NCBI RefSeq assembly: GCF_026627505.1
Contig: NZ_JAPNLK010000020.1
Coordinates: 34,570 to 98,569 of the forward strand
Direction: 5' to 3'
Origin: Streptomyces sp. H27-H5
GTDB taxonomy: Bacteria; Actinomycetota; Actinomycetes; Streptomycetales; Streptomycetaceae
DNA: 64,000 nucleotides
The notes beneath the pieces are model-generated. The model had not been told where the DNA came from, ran no database searches, and saw only the letters and a list, made by a program, of their open reading frames with translations. Of the stretch, positions 42,584 through 51,524 are shown in pieces. Both the position numbers and the translations under genes were made by a program. The stretch's first letter is position 1. Every line of letters starts with the position of its first letter.

Positions 42584-43227
42584 TCGCCGAGGACTCCGTT
42601 CTCCTTCGCATAGGACTCGTCAAACTCCTCGACATGGCCGGATTCGAGGTCGCGGCCGAGGTCGACGACGGCGAGGCCCTGCTCGCGGCGGTCGAGGAAC
42701 ACAAGCCGGACCTCGCCCTGGTCGACGTGCGGATGCCGCCCGACTTCACCGACGAAGGCGTCCGGGCCGCCCTCGTGATCCGCCGCCGACACCCCGACAC
42801 GGCCGTGCTGCTCCTCTCCCAGTACGTCGAGGAACGCTACGCGGCCGAACTGCTGACCACCCAGGGCGGTGCGGGCCTCGGCTACCTCCTCAAACAACGC
42901 GTCGCCGACGTCGAGGAGTTCGTCGCCGCACTGCGCCGGGTCGCGGCGGGCGGCACGGCACTCGACCCGCAGGTCGTCGCCCAACTCCTGCTCCGCCGCG
43001 GCGGCGGCAAGGACCCGCTGGAGCGACTCACCCCCCGCGAACGGGACGTACTGGCCCTGATGGCGGAGGGGAAGTCCAACGCCGGGATCGCCGCCGAACT
43101 CGTGGTGAGCGAGAGCGCGGTGGCCAAACACATCAACAACATCTTCGCCAAGCTCGACCTGCCGCCGGCCGACGGCGCCCACCGCCGGGTCCTCGCCGTC
43201 CTGCGCTTCCTGGACGGCGCGTCGTGA
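42571..43227 (+). CDS. NarL/LuxR-type response regulator
   Basis: A 218-residue regulator starting at GTG 42571 inside the kinase gene. The receiver domain has the acidic pocket AED and phospho-acceptor Asp in LALVDVRMPP, plus the conserved Lys in GYLLKQRVAD. The C-terminal LuxR helix-turn-helix is LTPRERDVLALMAEGKSNAGIAAELVVSESAVAKHINNIFAKL. It is paired with the upstream kinase and overlaps the next gene by 4 bp (GTGA), so the membrane beta-protein downstream is probably part of the same response. Confidence 0.95.
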   Translation: MRAVIAEDSVLLRIGLVKLLDMAGFEVAAEVDDGEALLAAVEEHKPDLALVDVRMPPDFTDEGVRAALVIRRRHPDTAVLLLSQYVEERYAAELLTTQGGAGLGYLLKQRVADVEEFVAALRRVAAGGTALDPQVVAQLLLRRGGGKDPLERLTPRERDVLALMAEGKSNAGIAAELVVSESAVAKHINNIFAKLDLPPADGAHRRVLAVLRFLDGAS

Positions 43228-44108
43228 CCGGCACCGCCGCGACCGGGACCGCCGAGAGGGGGACGGCCCCGCAGCGGGCGGGCCGGCGCACGGCATGGCT
43301 CGCCGCCGCGTGGCTCGGCGCCGTGCTCGTGGTGATTCCCGTCGCCTGGCAGGCGTGGACGTACGGAAACACCCGGCAGGGGAGCGTCGCCGGGGGCGAC
43401 GACGGCCGACCGGTGACCGCTCTGGAGATCGTGGCGGGCGGTTCCGACGTCACCGTCACCCCACGCGCGGACCGGCAGGTCTCCTACCGGGCGGACCTCG
43501 GCTGGTCGTTCCGAAGGCCCACCATCGAGGAGAGCCGGCTCGGGGACACCCTGCGGCTCACCCCGCACTGTCCCGGCGGCGCCGGCGACTCGGGCCTTCC
43601 CGGTCTCCGCTGCTCCGTGCGGCTGTTCGTGACCATACCCGCCGACATCCCGATCAAGGTGACCGCGGGCTCCGGCCGGGTGGACATCCGCGGCCTGGGC
43701 GGCGCCGTGGACGCGGACGTCGACTCCGGCGCCCTCCACCTCACCGGGCTGCGCGGCCCGGTGCGCGCCCGCGTCGGATCCGGGCAGCTGGAGGCCACCG
43801 CCCTCACCTCCCCCCAGGCCGAGCTCCGGGTGGGCTCCGGCCGCGCCGCGGCCGCCTTCCTGACCCCGCCGGGGCAGGTGACCGCCCGCGCCGGCTCCGG
43901 CCGGCTGGACCTCACCTTCCCGACCGCCACCCGCTTCCGGGTCGACTGCGAGGCGGGCGCGGGCCGCTGCGAGGTGGACGGGGCCCTGCGCGATCCGGCC
44001 GCCCCCGGCACCCTGACGCTGTCGGCCGCCTCGGGCCGGGCCCAGGCCGGGTACGCCACCCCCTCGACCCCTTGGAAACCGGAGCACCCTTCGACCCCGG
44101 CCCGGTGA
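43224..44108 (+). CDS. Membrane-anchored DUF4097-like beta-helix protein
   Basis: A 294-residue protein with one N-terminal membrane helix (TAWLAAAWLGAVLVVIPVAWQAW) and an extracytoplasmic beta-helical region of the adhesin-like DUF4097 type. It shows repeated short turns such as VTAGSGRVDIRGL, VDSGALHLTGLRG, RVGSGQLEATAL and RAGSGRLDLTF. These proteins often sit with two-component systems that sense envelope stress and may scaffold or sense at the membrane. It starts within the response-regulator stop. No terminator is obvious before the convergent LacI gene. Confidence 0.88.
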   Translation: MTGTAATGTAERGTAPQRAGRRTAWLAAAWLGAVLVVIPVAWQAWTYGNTRQGSVAGGDDGRPVTALEIVAGGSDVTVTPRADRQVSYRADLGWSFRRPTIEESRLGDTLRLTPHCPGGAGDSGLPGLRCSVRLFVTIPADIPIKVTAGSGRVDIRGLGGAVDADVDSGALHLTGLRGPVRARVGSGQLEATALTSPQAELRVGSGRAAAAFLTPPGQVTARAGSGRLDLTFPTATRFRVDCEAGAGRCEVDGALRDPAAPGTLTLSAASGRAQAGYATPSTPWKPEHPSTPAR

Positions 44109-44153
44109 CCAAGTACGGCTCCGCCGGTGCTCCGTTGACGGCCTTCCGACGTC

Positions 44154-45200
44154 TCAGGCAGAGGCGCGGCGCACGAGGACCGTCGGGGTGATCACCGGGC
44201 GTGGTGGTCGGGGAGCCGTCTCGGCCCGGTGCAGGGTGTCCAGCAACAGACGGGCCATCAGCCGCCCCATCCCCTCCACGTCCTGGCGCACCGTGGTCAG
44301 CGGCGGATCGGCCGCCTCCGCCACCAGTTCGGTGTCGTCGAAGCCCACGAGCGCCACGTCGCCGGGGACCGACCGGCCGTGCTCGCGCAGCACGGCGAGC
44401 GCCCCCGTGGCCATCAGGTCGTTCGCCGCGAACACCGCGTCGAGCGCCGGTCGGCGGTCCAACAGCTGGCGCATCGCACGGGCCCCGCCCGCCGAGGTGA
44501 AGTCCCCCTCGGCGGTCAGCGCGGGATCGGCGTCGCGCAGTACGTCCCGATAGCCGTCGAGCCGGTCGGCCGCCGAAGTCTGGTCGAGGGGGCCCGCGAT
44601 GTGCGCGATGTGGCGCCGACCCTGGGTGAGCAGGTGGCGTACGGCCTCCCGCGCGCCCCCGCGGTTGTCGGCGTCGACGTACACCACGCCGAGGTCCCCG
44701 GATCCGGCCGTCCAGCCCGGCCGGCCACCGTAGACCGTGGGCATGCCGATGCGTCGGGTGATCTCGGGGAGCGGGTCGTCGGTGTGCAGGGAGAAGGCCA
44801 GGGCGCCGTCGACGTGCCCGCCGGCCAGGTACCGCTCGATCCGGTCGTAGTCCCCGCGGTCCTCGACCAGGAGCAGGACCAACTGCTGGTCCTGCTCGGT
44901 GAGTTCCTTGCTGATCCCGCGCACCTGGCGGGAGAAGAAGGGGTCGGAGAAGATCCGGACCTCGGGTTCGGCGATGATCACGGCCACCGCTCCGGTCCGG
45001 CGGGTGACCAGGGTGCGTGCCGCCGGGTTGGGGACGTAGCCCAGTTCCAGGACGGCCTTGCGGACCCGGTCCACCAGGTGTGAGCGGACGCCGTCCCCGC
45101 CGTTGACGACGCGTGACGCGGTGGCTCTGGACACCCCCGCTCGCGCGGCCACGACCTCCAGGGTCGGTCGGTTGACGGGAACGCGATGCTGTTCGGGCAC
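44154..45200 (-). CDS. LacI-family transcriptional regulator
   Basis: A 348-residue regulator. The helix-turn-helix and hinge are TLEVVAARAGVSRATASRVVNGGDGVRSHLVDRVRKA, followed by a periplasmic-binding-protein-like effector domain (AVAVIIAEPEVRIFSDPFF, DVALVGFDDTELVAEAADPPLTTVRQD). GTG 45200 is chosen because GGGAG lies 5 nt upstream and the DNA-binding domain begins soon after. It should sense a sugar, but no sugar transporter or glycosidase is adjacent, so the target genes are elsewhere. Confidence 0.92.
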   Translation of the reverse strand: MPEQHRVPVNRPTLEVVAARAGVSRATASRVVNGGDGVRSHLVDRVRKAVLELGYVPNPAARTLVTRRTGAVAVIIAEPEVRIFSDPFFSRQVRGISKELTEQDQQLVLLLVEDRGDYDRIERYLAGGHVDGALAFSLHTDDPLPEITRRIGMPTVYGGRPGWTAGSGDLGVVYVDADNRGGAREAVRHLLTQGRRHIAHIAGPLDQTSAADRLDGYRDVLRDADPALTAEGDFTSAGGARAMRQLLDRRPALDAVFAANDLMATGALAVLREHGRSVPGDVALVGFDDTELVAEAADPPLTTVRQDVEGMGRLMARLLLDTLHRAETAPRPPRPVITPTVLVRRASA

Positions 45201-45261
45201 GTACGCTCCCTCATGCGTGACCGCGGGCGGTTGCCTCGCCGGGCAGCAGGCTAACCCGTAC

Positions 45262-45289
45262 CGCCGGGAGCGCGAGGGCGCTCCCGGCG
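45262..45289 (-). terminator. Terminator downstream of the small secreted protein gene
   Basis: CGCCGGGAGCGC (45262-45273) and GCGCTCCCGGCG (45278-45289) are perfect 12-bp arms with loop GAGG. It lies between the gene ending at 45430 and the LacI start at 45200. Confidence 0.8.
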
Positions 45290-45429
45290 AATTCCGGTCG
45301 TACGGGGCGGTGCCGAGGAGGCGTCGCAGGAGGGATGGGTGTCCGGCCGTCGGGACCGCGGTCCCGGATCGCCGGGCACGGCGCGGGGGCGCTGATGCCC
45401 CGGGCTCCACTAGGTGCGGAGTGTCGCCG

Positions 45430-45942
45430 CTACTTGCAGAACTTCGAATTCAGCGCGGCCGTCACGCCCGCGTTGAAGCCCTTCTCGAAGTTCGGGTCGA
45501 CAGCCTGGAGGTTCTTGTTCGCGTTCGGCTTCTTGCACAGTTCCTTCGTGTCCTCGAAGCCCTGCCTGAAGCCCTTGCGGAACTGGTCCTGGGTGTCCTT
45601 CTGTTCGGCCTGCTTGACGGTGCCGCACTGGGTCCTGCCCTTGTTGCCTTCCTTCACGGAGAACGAGCTGCCGGCCTTCTGGCCGACCAGCTTGAACGTG
45701 CCGTCCGCGCTGGTTCGAACCTGCTGGTTGCCGCTCTTGGACAACACGAGGACGTCGACGGCCGGTTTGAACCCGTTTCCCTTGACGTCCACCCGCTTGT
45801 CATCGACGGTGTTGGCCGTCACGGTACAGGTGGCGGAAGGCACCGCCGCCTGCGCCGGGGCGGCCACCAGCGCCGCCGACCCCAACGCCAGCAAGGACAC
45901 CCCCACCGGGGCGACCACGGCCATTCGCATACGCCGATTCAT
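45430..45942 (-). CDS. Small secreted protein of unknown function
   Basis: A 170-residue protein with a clear signal peptide (RMRMAVVAPVGVSLLALGSAALVAAPAQA) and a mature part that starts with an Ig-like beta region (CTVTANTVDDKRVDVKGNGFKPAVDVLVLSKSG). A basic, Lys/Gln/Phe-rich helical tail follows (FRKGFRQGFEDTKELCKK, NFEKGFNAGVTAALNSKFCK). Three or four cysteines could form disulfides. ATG 45942 has AGAGGAG 5 nt upstream. No family name is known to me; monocistronic with a strong terminator. Confidence 0.8.
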   Translation of the reverse strand: MNRRMRMAVVAPVGVSLLALGSAALVAAPAQAAVPSATCTVTANTVDDKRVDVKGNGFKPAVDVLVLSKSGNQQVRTSADGTFKLVGQKAGSSFSVKEGNKGRTQCGTVKQAEQKDTQDQFRKGFRQGFEDTKELCKKPNANKNLQAVDPNFEKGFNAGVTAALNSKFCK

Positions 45943-46241
45943 CGTTTCTCCTCTCGTCGAGGAGATCACGGGCAGCCCGGCAGCCGAATGTCGCCGAGCC
46001 CGGAGAGGCGGGCCCGCCGAGCGGAACCCTTCGAGCGGGATCCTGGCCCCGACCCGCACCCTCGCACGGCCTGCACCTCACCGGCGCCGACCCGGGTGAT
46101 CTCACGAGATGCCTCCATCGTCCCGCCGTCGGCCCCCCGTGTCGACCGGAGCGACCGCCGGCCGAAGCGACCGGTGCGCCCGGGTGGAAGAGGCACCCCG
46201 GGCACCGGCCTCCCGGCCCCCGACAAGGTCGCCGTCCTCGT

Positions 46242-46796
46242 TCAGGCGCGGTAGAGCGCCCGCGCCCGTTCGAGGTCCACCGACCCGTCCCCGGGCAGCG
46301 CGAGGAAGTGCTCCAGCTGCCAGGACCGGGTGCGTTCGGCCTGTCGAGCGGTCGGCGACGCCCACGGCGGATAGACGCGAAAGCCCCGCTTCCCGCCGAC
46401 GACGTCCCGGGACACGACGTCCCGCGCGCAGAGCACGGCGGACGGGAAGACGAACTGCCCGTGGTCCGCCCCGTCCCGGCAGTCGATGACGAACAGCTCG
46501 ACGCCGTCGCCCGTGTCGAACGGCCGGATCGGGCCCTCCGGGGACCGCTGCCACACCGTGACGAACTGGCCCACCTTGGTCGGTGTCGTCCTGGCGACCC
46601 GGAACCTGACCGGACGACCGTTCACGGACAGCGCGTACGCCCCGTAGTCCGCGCTCTCCTCCTCGGCGACGGGCGCCGGGCAGTCGTACCCGCAAGGGTC
46701 GTAGACGAGGGACTTCGCCGCGACGAGCCCCTCGGGTACGGGGCCGGTGGTCGGGTCGCCCCAGGGCTGTGCGGGTGTTGCGTGGTGCGCGGTCAT
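46242..46796 (-). CDS. MepB-family protein
   Basis: A 184-residue cytoplasmic protein of the MepB family. It shows EGLVAAKSLVYDPCGYDC, EEESADYGAYALSVNGRPVRFRVARTTPTKVGQFVTVWQR, GKRGFRVYPPWASPTARQAERTRSWQLEHFL. In Staphylococcus mepB lies beside the MepA efflux pump, but its function is unknown and no pump is adjacent here. ATG 46796 has GGAAGG 8 nt upstream. It is followed at some distance by other unlinked genes. Confidence 0.88.
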   Translation of the reverse strand: MTAHHATPAQPWGDPTTGPVPEGLVAAKSLVYDPCGYDCPAPVAEEESADYGAYALSVNGRPVRFRVARTTPTKVGQFVTVWQRSPEGPIRPFDTGDGVELFVIDCRDGADHGQFVFPSAVLCARDVVSRDVVGGKRGFRVYPPWASPTARQAERTRSWQLEHFLALPGDGSVDLERARALYRA

Positions 46797-46858
46797 GCCC
46801 CGATCCTTCCAGCCGTCGGTGACAAGAGCCCGGGGGACCCCGCCCCGCAGGTCGGGCG

Positions 46859-47689
46859 TTACCGCGTGGCCGCGCCCCGGGAGAACTTCTCCCACTGGGC
46901 GGTGACGATCTCCCCGGGCACCCCGCCGAAGTCGTCCACGCCGAGCATGTCGGAACGGAAGGACAGGGTGACCGCGTCGGACCGCACCAGCGTCAGATAC
47001 GTGTACAGCGAGGCGCCCTTGTCCTTCACGTCCTGCACCACGATCCGGTAGGCCAGCGCCTCGTCTCCCAGCTTCGGCGCCGGCACCGGCTCCACCCGGA
47101 GCACCTTCGCGTCGACCAGGGTGCGCTCCTCCGTGTAGCCGGCCGCGCACCGCTTGCCCGCGACGGCCAGCGACTTCATGACCGAACCGGCCGCGCCCGC
47201 GTCCTTGTACGAGCGCAACAGCACGTCGGTGTCGACCCCGAACACCTCGTCCGGGACGCTGACCGGCGCGTAGGCCTGCGCCGTGTGGCCCGCCCGGCCC
47301 AGGCCCGTGAGGGGTTGGCAGACCGCCGGAGCGGCGTCATAGATCTCGTCGAAGGGCTCGTCGAGCAGTGCCGGGCCGCTCTCGTACGGACCGGCCTTCT
47401 CTCCCGACGCCAGCACCAGGCGGCCCAGGCGCTCCGCTTCCGGTCCGGAGGTACCGGCCGGGGTCGGGGTGCCGCTCGCCGCGGTCGCGGTGGCGGCGCC
47501 CGCCGCGGGCCGCGTGTCGCCGGTCGCCCGCGGGGTGGCGCCCGAGGCGGCGGCCTTCGCCTTCCGGTCCGTCCCGTTCTCGTCCGTCTCGCCGGATCCA
47601 CCGCACGCGGCGCTCCCGAACAGCAGGGCCGCCCCCATCACGACGGCCGTCGCGCGACCGACCCCGTTGTTCTTCCCCACCCCGTGCAT
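46859..47689 (-). CDS. Predicted lipoprotein of unknown function
   Basis: A 276-residue protein with a signal sequence ending in a lipobox GSAACGG, so it should be lipid-anchored outside the membrane. A long Ala/Thr/Pro/Gly-rich linker (residues ~30-85) leads to a folded domain (ERLGRLVLASGEKAGPY, AAPAVCQPLTGLGRAG, FGVDTDVLLRSYKDAGAA, LYTYLTLVRSDAVTLSFRSDMLG) typical of Streptomyces PknH-sensor-like lipoproteins. Start ATG 47689 was chosen from the signal peptide. A sensor or binding role is inferred from the fold type only. Confidence 0.8.
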   Translation of the reverse strand: MHGVGKNNGVGRATAVVMGAALLFGSAACGGSGETDENGTDRKAKAAASGATPRATGDTRPAAGAATATAASGTPTPAGTSGPEAERLGRLVLASGEKAGPYESGPALLDEPFDEIYDAAPAVCQPLTGLGRAGHTAQAYAPVSVPDEVFGVDTDVLLRSYKDAGAAGSVMKSLAVAGKRCAAGYTEERTLVDAKVLRVEPVPAPKLGDEALAYRIVVQDVKDKGASLYTYLTLVRSDAVTLSFRSDMLGVDDFGGVPGEIVTAQWEKFSRGAATR

Positions 47690-47768
47690 GTGCTGTTTCC
47701 CCCCGAAGGTTCGTACCGGAGCCCTGATTGTGCAGGACGTCGGGCGGTCCTCCCACACGGGCCCACCC

Positions 47769-49403
47769 TCAGGTCCCAAGGACCCCCTGAAGGTGGCTGA
47801 CCAGCGCCTTCCCGGCCGGCAGGGCGATGCGGGCCCCCAGGTAGCCGTCCGGCCGCACCACGAACAGCGTCGACCCGCGTGCCCCGTAGAGCCGGGCGAA
47901 CTCGCCCCGGTCGTCGCGGTAGACCGGCACGGGGGCGCCGTCGGCCGGGACGCCGTCCGCGACCACGGCACAGACATCCGCCCCACCCGCCGGGAAGTTC
48001 CCGGCGAGGGTGGCGAGTTCGGTCATCGCGTCGGTGTCCGGGCCCGTCAGGTACAGCACGCACACGTGGTCCCGATCCCTCAGCAGGTCGTACAGACGCA
48101 ACGGGTGGGCGGCGATGGGCGTGGTGAGGCCGCCGCAGTCCGGAGCCCGGTCACCGGGCTGCGGGCCGTCCGTCCCGTCGTCCTCCGCTCGTCCCACGAT
48201 CGGGCTGCCGCGGTAGCCGACGAGCAGTTGGGCCTCGCGCATCATCACCGTCGCCGGGTCACCGGGATCGGCCTGCACACCCTCGGCGGCGTGCCGCACC
48301 GTCCGGCCGACGACCTCCTCGCCGATCGGGCGCCGCTCCGCGTCGAAACTGTCCAACAGCAGCGGAGGGGCGGCGCCCCCGACGGCCAGGGCGAGCTTCC
48401 ACGCCAGGTTCCACGCGTCCTGGATGCCGGTGTTCATGCCCTGCGCGCCGGTCGGCGGATGAATGTGCGCGGCGTCTCCGGCGACGAAGACCCGCCCCTC
48501 GCGGTACCGGTCGACGATCCGGTGGCTGATGCGGAACACCGACGACCAGCGCATGGTCGAGGCCACGGTCGGCCGCGGCGACATGCGGTCCAACACCGCC
48601 TGGATGTGGGAGAGTTCAGGGGCCCGGCCGCCGTCCAGCCCGTGCGCGATCCCATCCCCGGTCCGCTCCGCCGCGGACGACAGCTCGTCGGGGACCGACA
48701 TCGACACGCGGTAGCGGCGGACCCCGGGGAGCGGGATGCACACCAGGACGTCGTCCACGACGCCCCCGTCGTCGCGGTGCATGGCCCGCACCCCGTAGCC
48801 GTACGGCAGGTCCCAGTCGACCTCGATGTCGGCCAGCATGTACTCCTCGGGGAACGCGCCCCCCGCGAAGTCGAGCCCGAGCCCCTTGCGGACGGCGCTG
48901 TGCGCGCCGTCGCAGCCCACCAGGAACCGGGAGCGGACCTCTTCCTCGGCGCCGGTCACGACGTCCACCAGTCGACTGGTCACCCCGTCGGCGTCCTGGG
49001 TGAACGACACCAGCTCCTTGCTCCGCTCGATGCCGGTCCCGAACCGGTCGAGGAACTCCTCGAGGATCCGCTCGGTCTCGTTCTGCGGGAGGGCGGCGAA
49101 CCCGTACGGCACCTCCGGCGGCAGCTTCAGGTCGAGGCGGGGCTGCTCGACGCCGTTGACGTACGTGAGCTGCCCGCGCATCGGGACGGCCGCCTCCAGC
49201 ACGGCGCGGACGAGGCCCGCCCGGTCCCAGAGTTCCAGGGTGCGGGGCTGGATGCCGACCGCCTTCGCGTACGGCAGCCTCGCCGGGAGCCGGTCCACGA
49301 GACGACACCCCACCCCGCGCCGCCGCAGCTCCGCGGCCGCGGTCAGACCCACCGGGCCCGCGCCCGCGACCAGTACGTCCGTGTGTCCGTCGGTGTGCGC
49401 CAC
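47769..49403 (-). CDS. FAD-dependent aromatic monooxygenase (PHBH/phenol hydroxylase type)
   Basis: A 544-residue class A flavoprotein. It has the N-terminal FAD fingerprint LVAGAGPVGLTAAAELRRRG, the DG motif FLVGCDGAHSAVRKGLG and the second FAD motif VFVAGDAAHIHPPTGAQGMNTGIQDAWNLAWKLA. A C-terminal thioredoxin-like extension (GDRAPDCGGL, FARLYGARGSTLFVVRPDGYLG) is typical of polyketide-tailoring and rifampin-monooxygenase relatives. It hydroxylates an aromatic substrate with NAD(P)H and O2. No polyketide cluster is adjacent, so catabolic or detoxifying roles are equally possible. Confidence 0.93.
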   Translation of the reverse strand: MAHTDGHTDVLVAGAGPVGLTAAAELRRRGVGCRLVDRLPARLPYAKAVGIQPRTLELWDRAGLVRAVLEAAVPMRGQLTYVNGVEQPRLDLKLPPEVPYGFAALPQNETERILEEFLDRFGTGIERSKELVSFTQDADGVTSRLVDVVTGAEEEVRSRFLVGCDGAHSAVRKGLGLDFAGGAFPEEYMLADIEVDWDLPYGYGVRAMHRDDGGVVDDVLVCIPLPGVRRYRVSMSVPDELSSAAERTGDGIAHGLDGGRAPELSHIQAVLDRMSPRPTVASTMRWSSVFRISHRIVDRYREGRVFVAGDAAHIHPPTGAQGMNTGIQDAWNLAWKLALAVGGAAPPLLLDSFDAERRPIGEEVVGRTVRHAAEGVQADPGDPATVMMREAQLLVGYRGSPIVGRAEDDGTDGPQPGDRAPDCGGLTTPIAAHPLRLYDLLRDRDHVCVLYLTGPDTDAMTELATLAGNFPAGGADVCAVVADGVPADGAPVPVYRDDRGEFARLYGARGSTLFVVRPDGYLGARIALPAGKALVSHLQGVLGT

Positions 49404-49467
49404 TGGTCACTCCCCGGCCGAGCCCCCCGTACGGAAGCAGCAGGTCCCCTCCATGGTGGCCCGACGA

Positions 49468-49515
49468 CCGGACCCCGGCCACCGCTCCCCGGGCGGGGCG
49501 GTGGCCGGGGTCCGG
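49468..49515 (-). terminator. Long perfect-arm terminator
   Basis: CCGGACCCCGGCCACCGC (49468-49485) and GCGGTGGCCGGGGTCCGG (49498-49515) are perfect 18-bp arms around a 12-nt loop, between the minus-strand gene ending at 49570 and the monooxygenase start at 49403. It insulates the monooxygenase from upstream transcription. Confidence 0.82.
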
Positions 49516-49569
49516 AGACCGCCACCCGCTCGCGGCCGGACGCGCATTCCGGTGGGGCGCTCCCGCCCG

Positions 49570-49932
49570 TCAGTCGGTGCCCGTACCGGCGGCCGCCTGG
49601 CGCTGGCGCTTGCTCAAGGGGGCCAGGGTCATGTCCTGGGCGTGGGTCCTGAAGTGCTTGAAGGCGTACCCGCGCTCGGACAGCCAGGCCTCGGCGGCCA
49701 GCTCGGCGCGTGCGGTCGCGTCATGGATGTCCTCCTCGGTCTCGCCCGACTCCAGGAAGCGGAACGTGTAGGAGTCCCGCGCCGTGATCTCGTACGTGAG
49801 GTGCCCCTCGGGGGTGAAGCCCGCGCGCAGCAGGTCGTGCTCCGGGGCGGCGGCCAGCAGCGTCGCGCGCTGCTCGTCGGTGAGCCGGACGAAGGAGCCG
49901 CGGACGGTGATGCGGAAGGTTCGGGTGGTCAT
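49570..49932 (-). CDS. DUF6204 family protein
   Basis: A 120-residue cytoplasmic protein matching DUF6204: TFRITVRGSFVRLTDEQRATLLAAAPEHDLL, LTYEITARDSYTFRF, then AELAAEAWLSERGYAFKHFRTHAQDM. The family is widespread in Streptomyces and has no known function. ATG 49932 precedes the conserved start directly. Monocistronic, closed by the hairpin at 49468-49515. Confidence 0.85.
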   Translation of the reverse strand: MTTRTFRITVRGSFVRLTDEQRATLLAAAPEHDLLRAGFTPEGHLTYEITARDSYTFRFLESGETEEDIHDATARAELAAEAWLSERGYAFKHFRTHAQDMTLAPLSKRQRQAAAGTGTD

Positions 49933-50172
49933 CGCGTCAGCCTAGGCGGGGGACGTGGCGGACGCACGGGTGTTTCGGATCCGGAGGCGACCGTCCGAGG
50001 GCGGGGCACCCGGGGTTTCCCGGGGGCGGGGGCCGCGTGGAGGGGCCACTGCACCAATCGAGTGGCCGATATCTCACGGTTTAACGATTCTGCGGGGCGC
50101 CGCGCCGTGCAACCGGGTGAGGCCGCGTGCCCTTCCGGGCCCCCGGTCGTCCGGAGCGCTATCCATGGCAGC

Positions 50173-50820
50173 GTGATCAAGTCACTGCGCACCACACTCA
50201 CCGCAGCCCTCGTGACCGGAACCCTCGTCACGCTCGCCCCGGGCGCCGGGGCCACCCCCGCCGCGCCGACCGACCGCGTCACCGTGGACGTCGCCTCGGT
50301 CAACGGGTCGGGCTGCAAGCCCGGTACCGCGACCGTCGACGTGGCCTCGGACAACTCGGCGTTCACCGTCGCCTACAGCGAATACCTGGCCCAGGCCGGC
50401 GGGGGAGTCCCCGTCACGGAAGGCCGCAAGAACTGTCAGCTCGCCCTGACCGTGCACGTACCGCAGGGCTTCACCTACGCGGTGTCCAAGGTGGACTACC
50501 GCGGCTACGGCAACCTGGAGCAGGGGGCCACCGGCACCCAGAAGGCCAGCTACTACTTCCAGGGCATGAGCCAGACCGCCTCCCGCACCCACACGTTCCA
50601 CGGGAGGCTGAACAACAACTGGCAGGTGACGGACACCACGGACATCGAGGCGCTCGTCTTCGCGCCCTGTGGCGCGCAGCGCAACTTCAACATCAACACC
50701 GAGCTGCGCACCACCGCCGGGACCGACACCTCGAAGACGAGCTACATGGCGGTCGACTCCACGGACGGCACCATCAACAGCGTCTACCACTTCTCCTGGA
50801 AGAGCTGCCCGGACCGCTGA
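50173..50820 (+). CDS. Secreted DUF4360 protein
   Basis: A 215-residue secreted protein. A signal peptide (LRTTLTAALVTGTLVTLAPGAGA) precedes the DUF4360 domain: VASVNGSGCKPGTATVDVASDNSAFTVAYSEYLAQAG, KNCQLALTVHVPQGFTYAVSKVDYRGY, ending VYHFSWKSCPDR. Four cysteines are placed to form two disulfides. DUF4360 proteins occur in actinobacteria and fungi and have no proven function. GTG 50173 gives the signal peptide directly; upstream in-frame extension has no similarity. Confidence 0.92.
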   Translation: MIKSLRTTLTAALVTGTLVTLAPGAGATPAAPTDRVTVDVASVNGSGCKPGTATVDVASDNSAFTVAYSEYLAQAGGGVPVTEGRKNCQLALTVHVPQGFTYAVSKVDYRGYGNLEQGATGTQKASYYFQGMSQTASRTHTFHGRLNNNWQVTDTTDIEALVFAPCGAQRNFNINTELRTTAGTDTSKTSYMAVDSTDGTINSVYHFSWKSCPDR

Positions 50821-51063
50821 CCCGCCCCGGCCACCGACCCGCCCCCGGTCCCCGTTCGCGCGATGTCCGCGTTGCGTTCCGCCCGCGCAGTGCCGTTTCG
50901 GCAGTGAACTCCGCCACTCGATCAGGTGAGTTCGGGTGTGGCGCCGTGTCGTGCGCGGGCACCGGGGGACTAGACCCATGGGTGATCACCTTCCCGCGAG
51001 CACCCGGGGCGACATCCCCGAGTGCCCGTGCTTTCCCCTGTTTCCGACCATGAGAAGGCCCTC

Positions 51064-51417
51064 GTGAACACCACCCTGCGCCGCATCGCCGGCACGTTCG
51101 CCGCGACCGCCGCCCTCGCGTTCCTGACCGCCGCACCTTCCGACGCCGCCGCCCGACGGGTCGATACGCAGTGCGGCACCTACATCTGTGTCCACACCGC
51201 CCACCACAACCGGTTCGTGCAGGACATCACCGTGCAGACCAAGGACGGGGTGTCCGGCACCCTGCGCGCCTACTGGGGCAACTTCCACAGCGGCCGGGTG
51301 AACGCCGCCTCCCGGCGGTGGGAGGTCGGCTACGAGCAGGACGGTGCGAGCCTCGTGTGCGGCGGCCTCGAACGCGACGGGCGCAGCATCGAGGACGGCA
51401 TCTGCGTGACCATCTGA
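51064..51417 (+). CDS. Small secreted cysteine-containing protein
   Basis: A 117-residue secreted protein. The signal peptide (LRRIAGTFAATAALAFLTAAPSDAA) ends near residue 28; the mature ~89 residues include TQCGTYICVHTAHHNRFVQDITVQTKDG, AYWGNFHSG and SLVCGGLERDGRSIEDGICVTI, with four cysteines suggesting two disulfides. No family name is recalled. GTG 51064 has GAGAAGG upstream; an in-frame ATG at 51022 adds 14 unrelated residues. Same strand as the DUF4360 gene, but 240 bp apart. Confidence 0.8.
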   Translation: MNTTLRRIAGTFAATAALAFLTAAPSDAAARRVDTQCGTYICVHTAHHNRFVQDITVQTKDGVSGTLRAYWGNFHSGRVNAASRRWEVGYEQDGASLVCGGLERDGRSIEDGICVTI

Positions 51418-51446
51418 GCGACGCGCGGTCGAACCGGCTCCGGGAA

Positions 51447-51479
51447 CGATCCCGCCGTACCGTCCTGGCGGCGGGATCG
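51447..51479. terminator. Terminator between convergent genes
   Basis: CGATCCCGCCG (51447-51457) and CGGCGGGATCG (51469-51479) are perfect 11-bp arms between the small secreted gene and the convergent AraC regulator gene. Confidence 0.78.
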
Positions 51480-51524
51480 CACCCGACCCGACCTGAAGCG
51501 AGCCGAACCGGACCGACCGCGCCG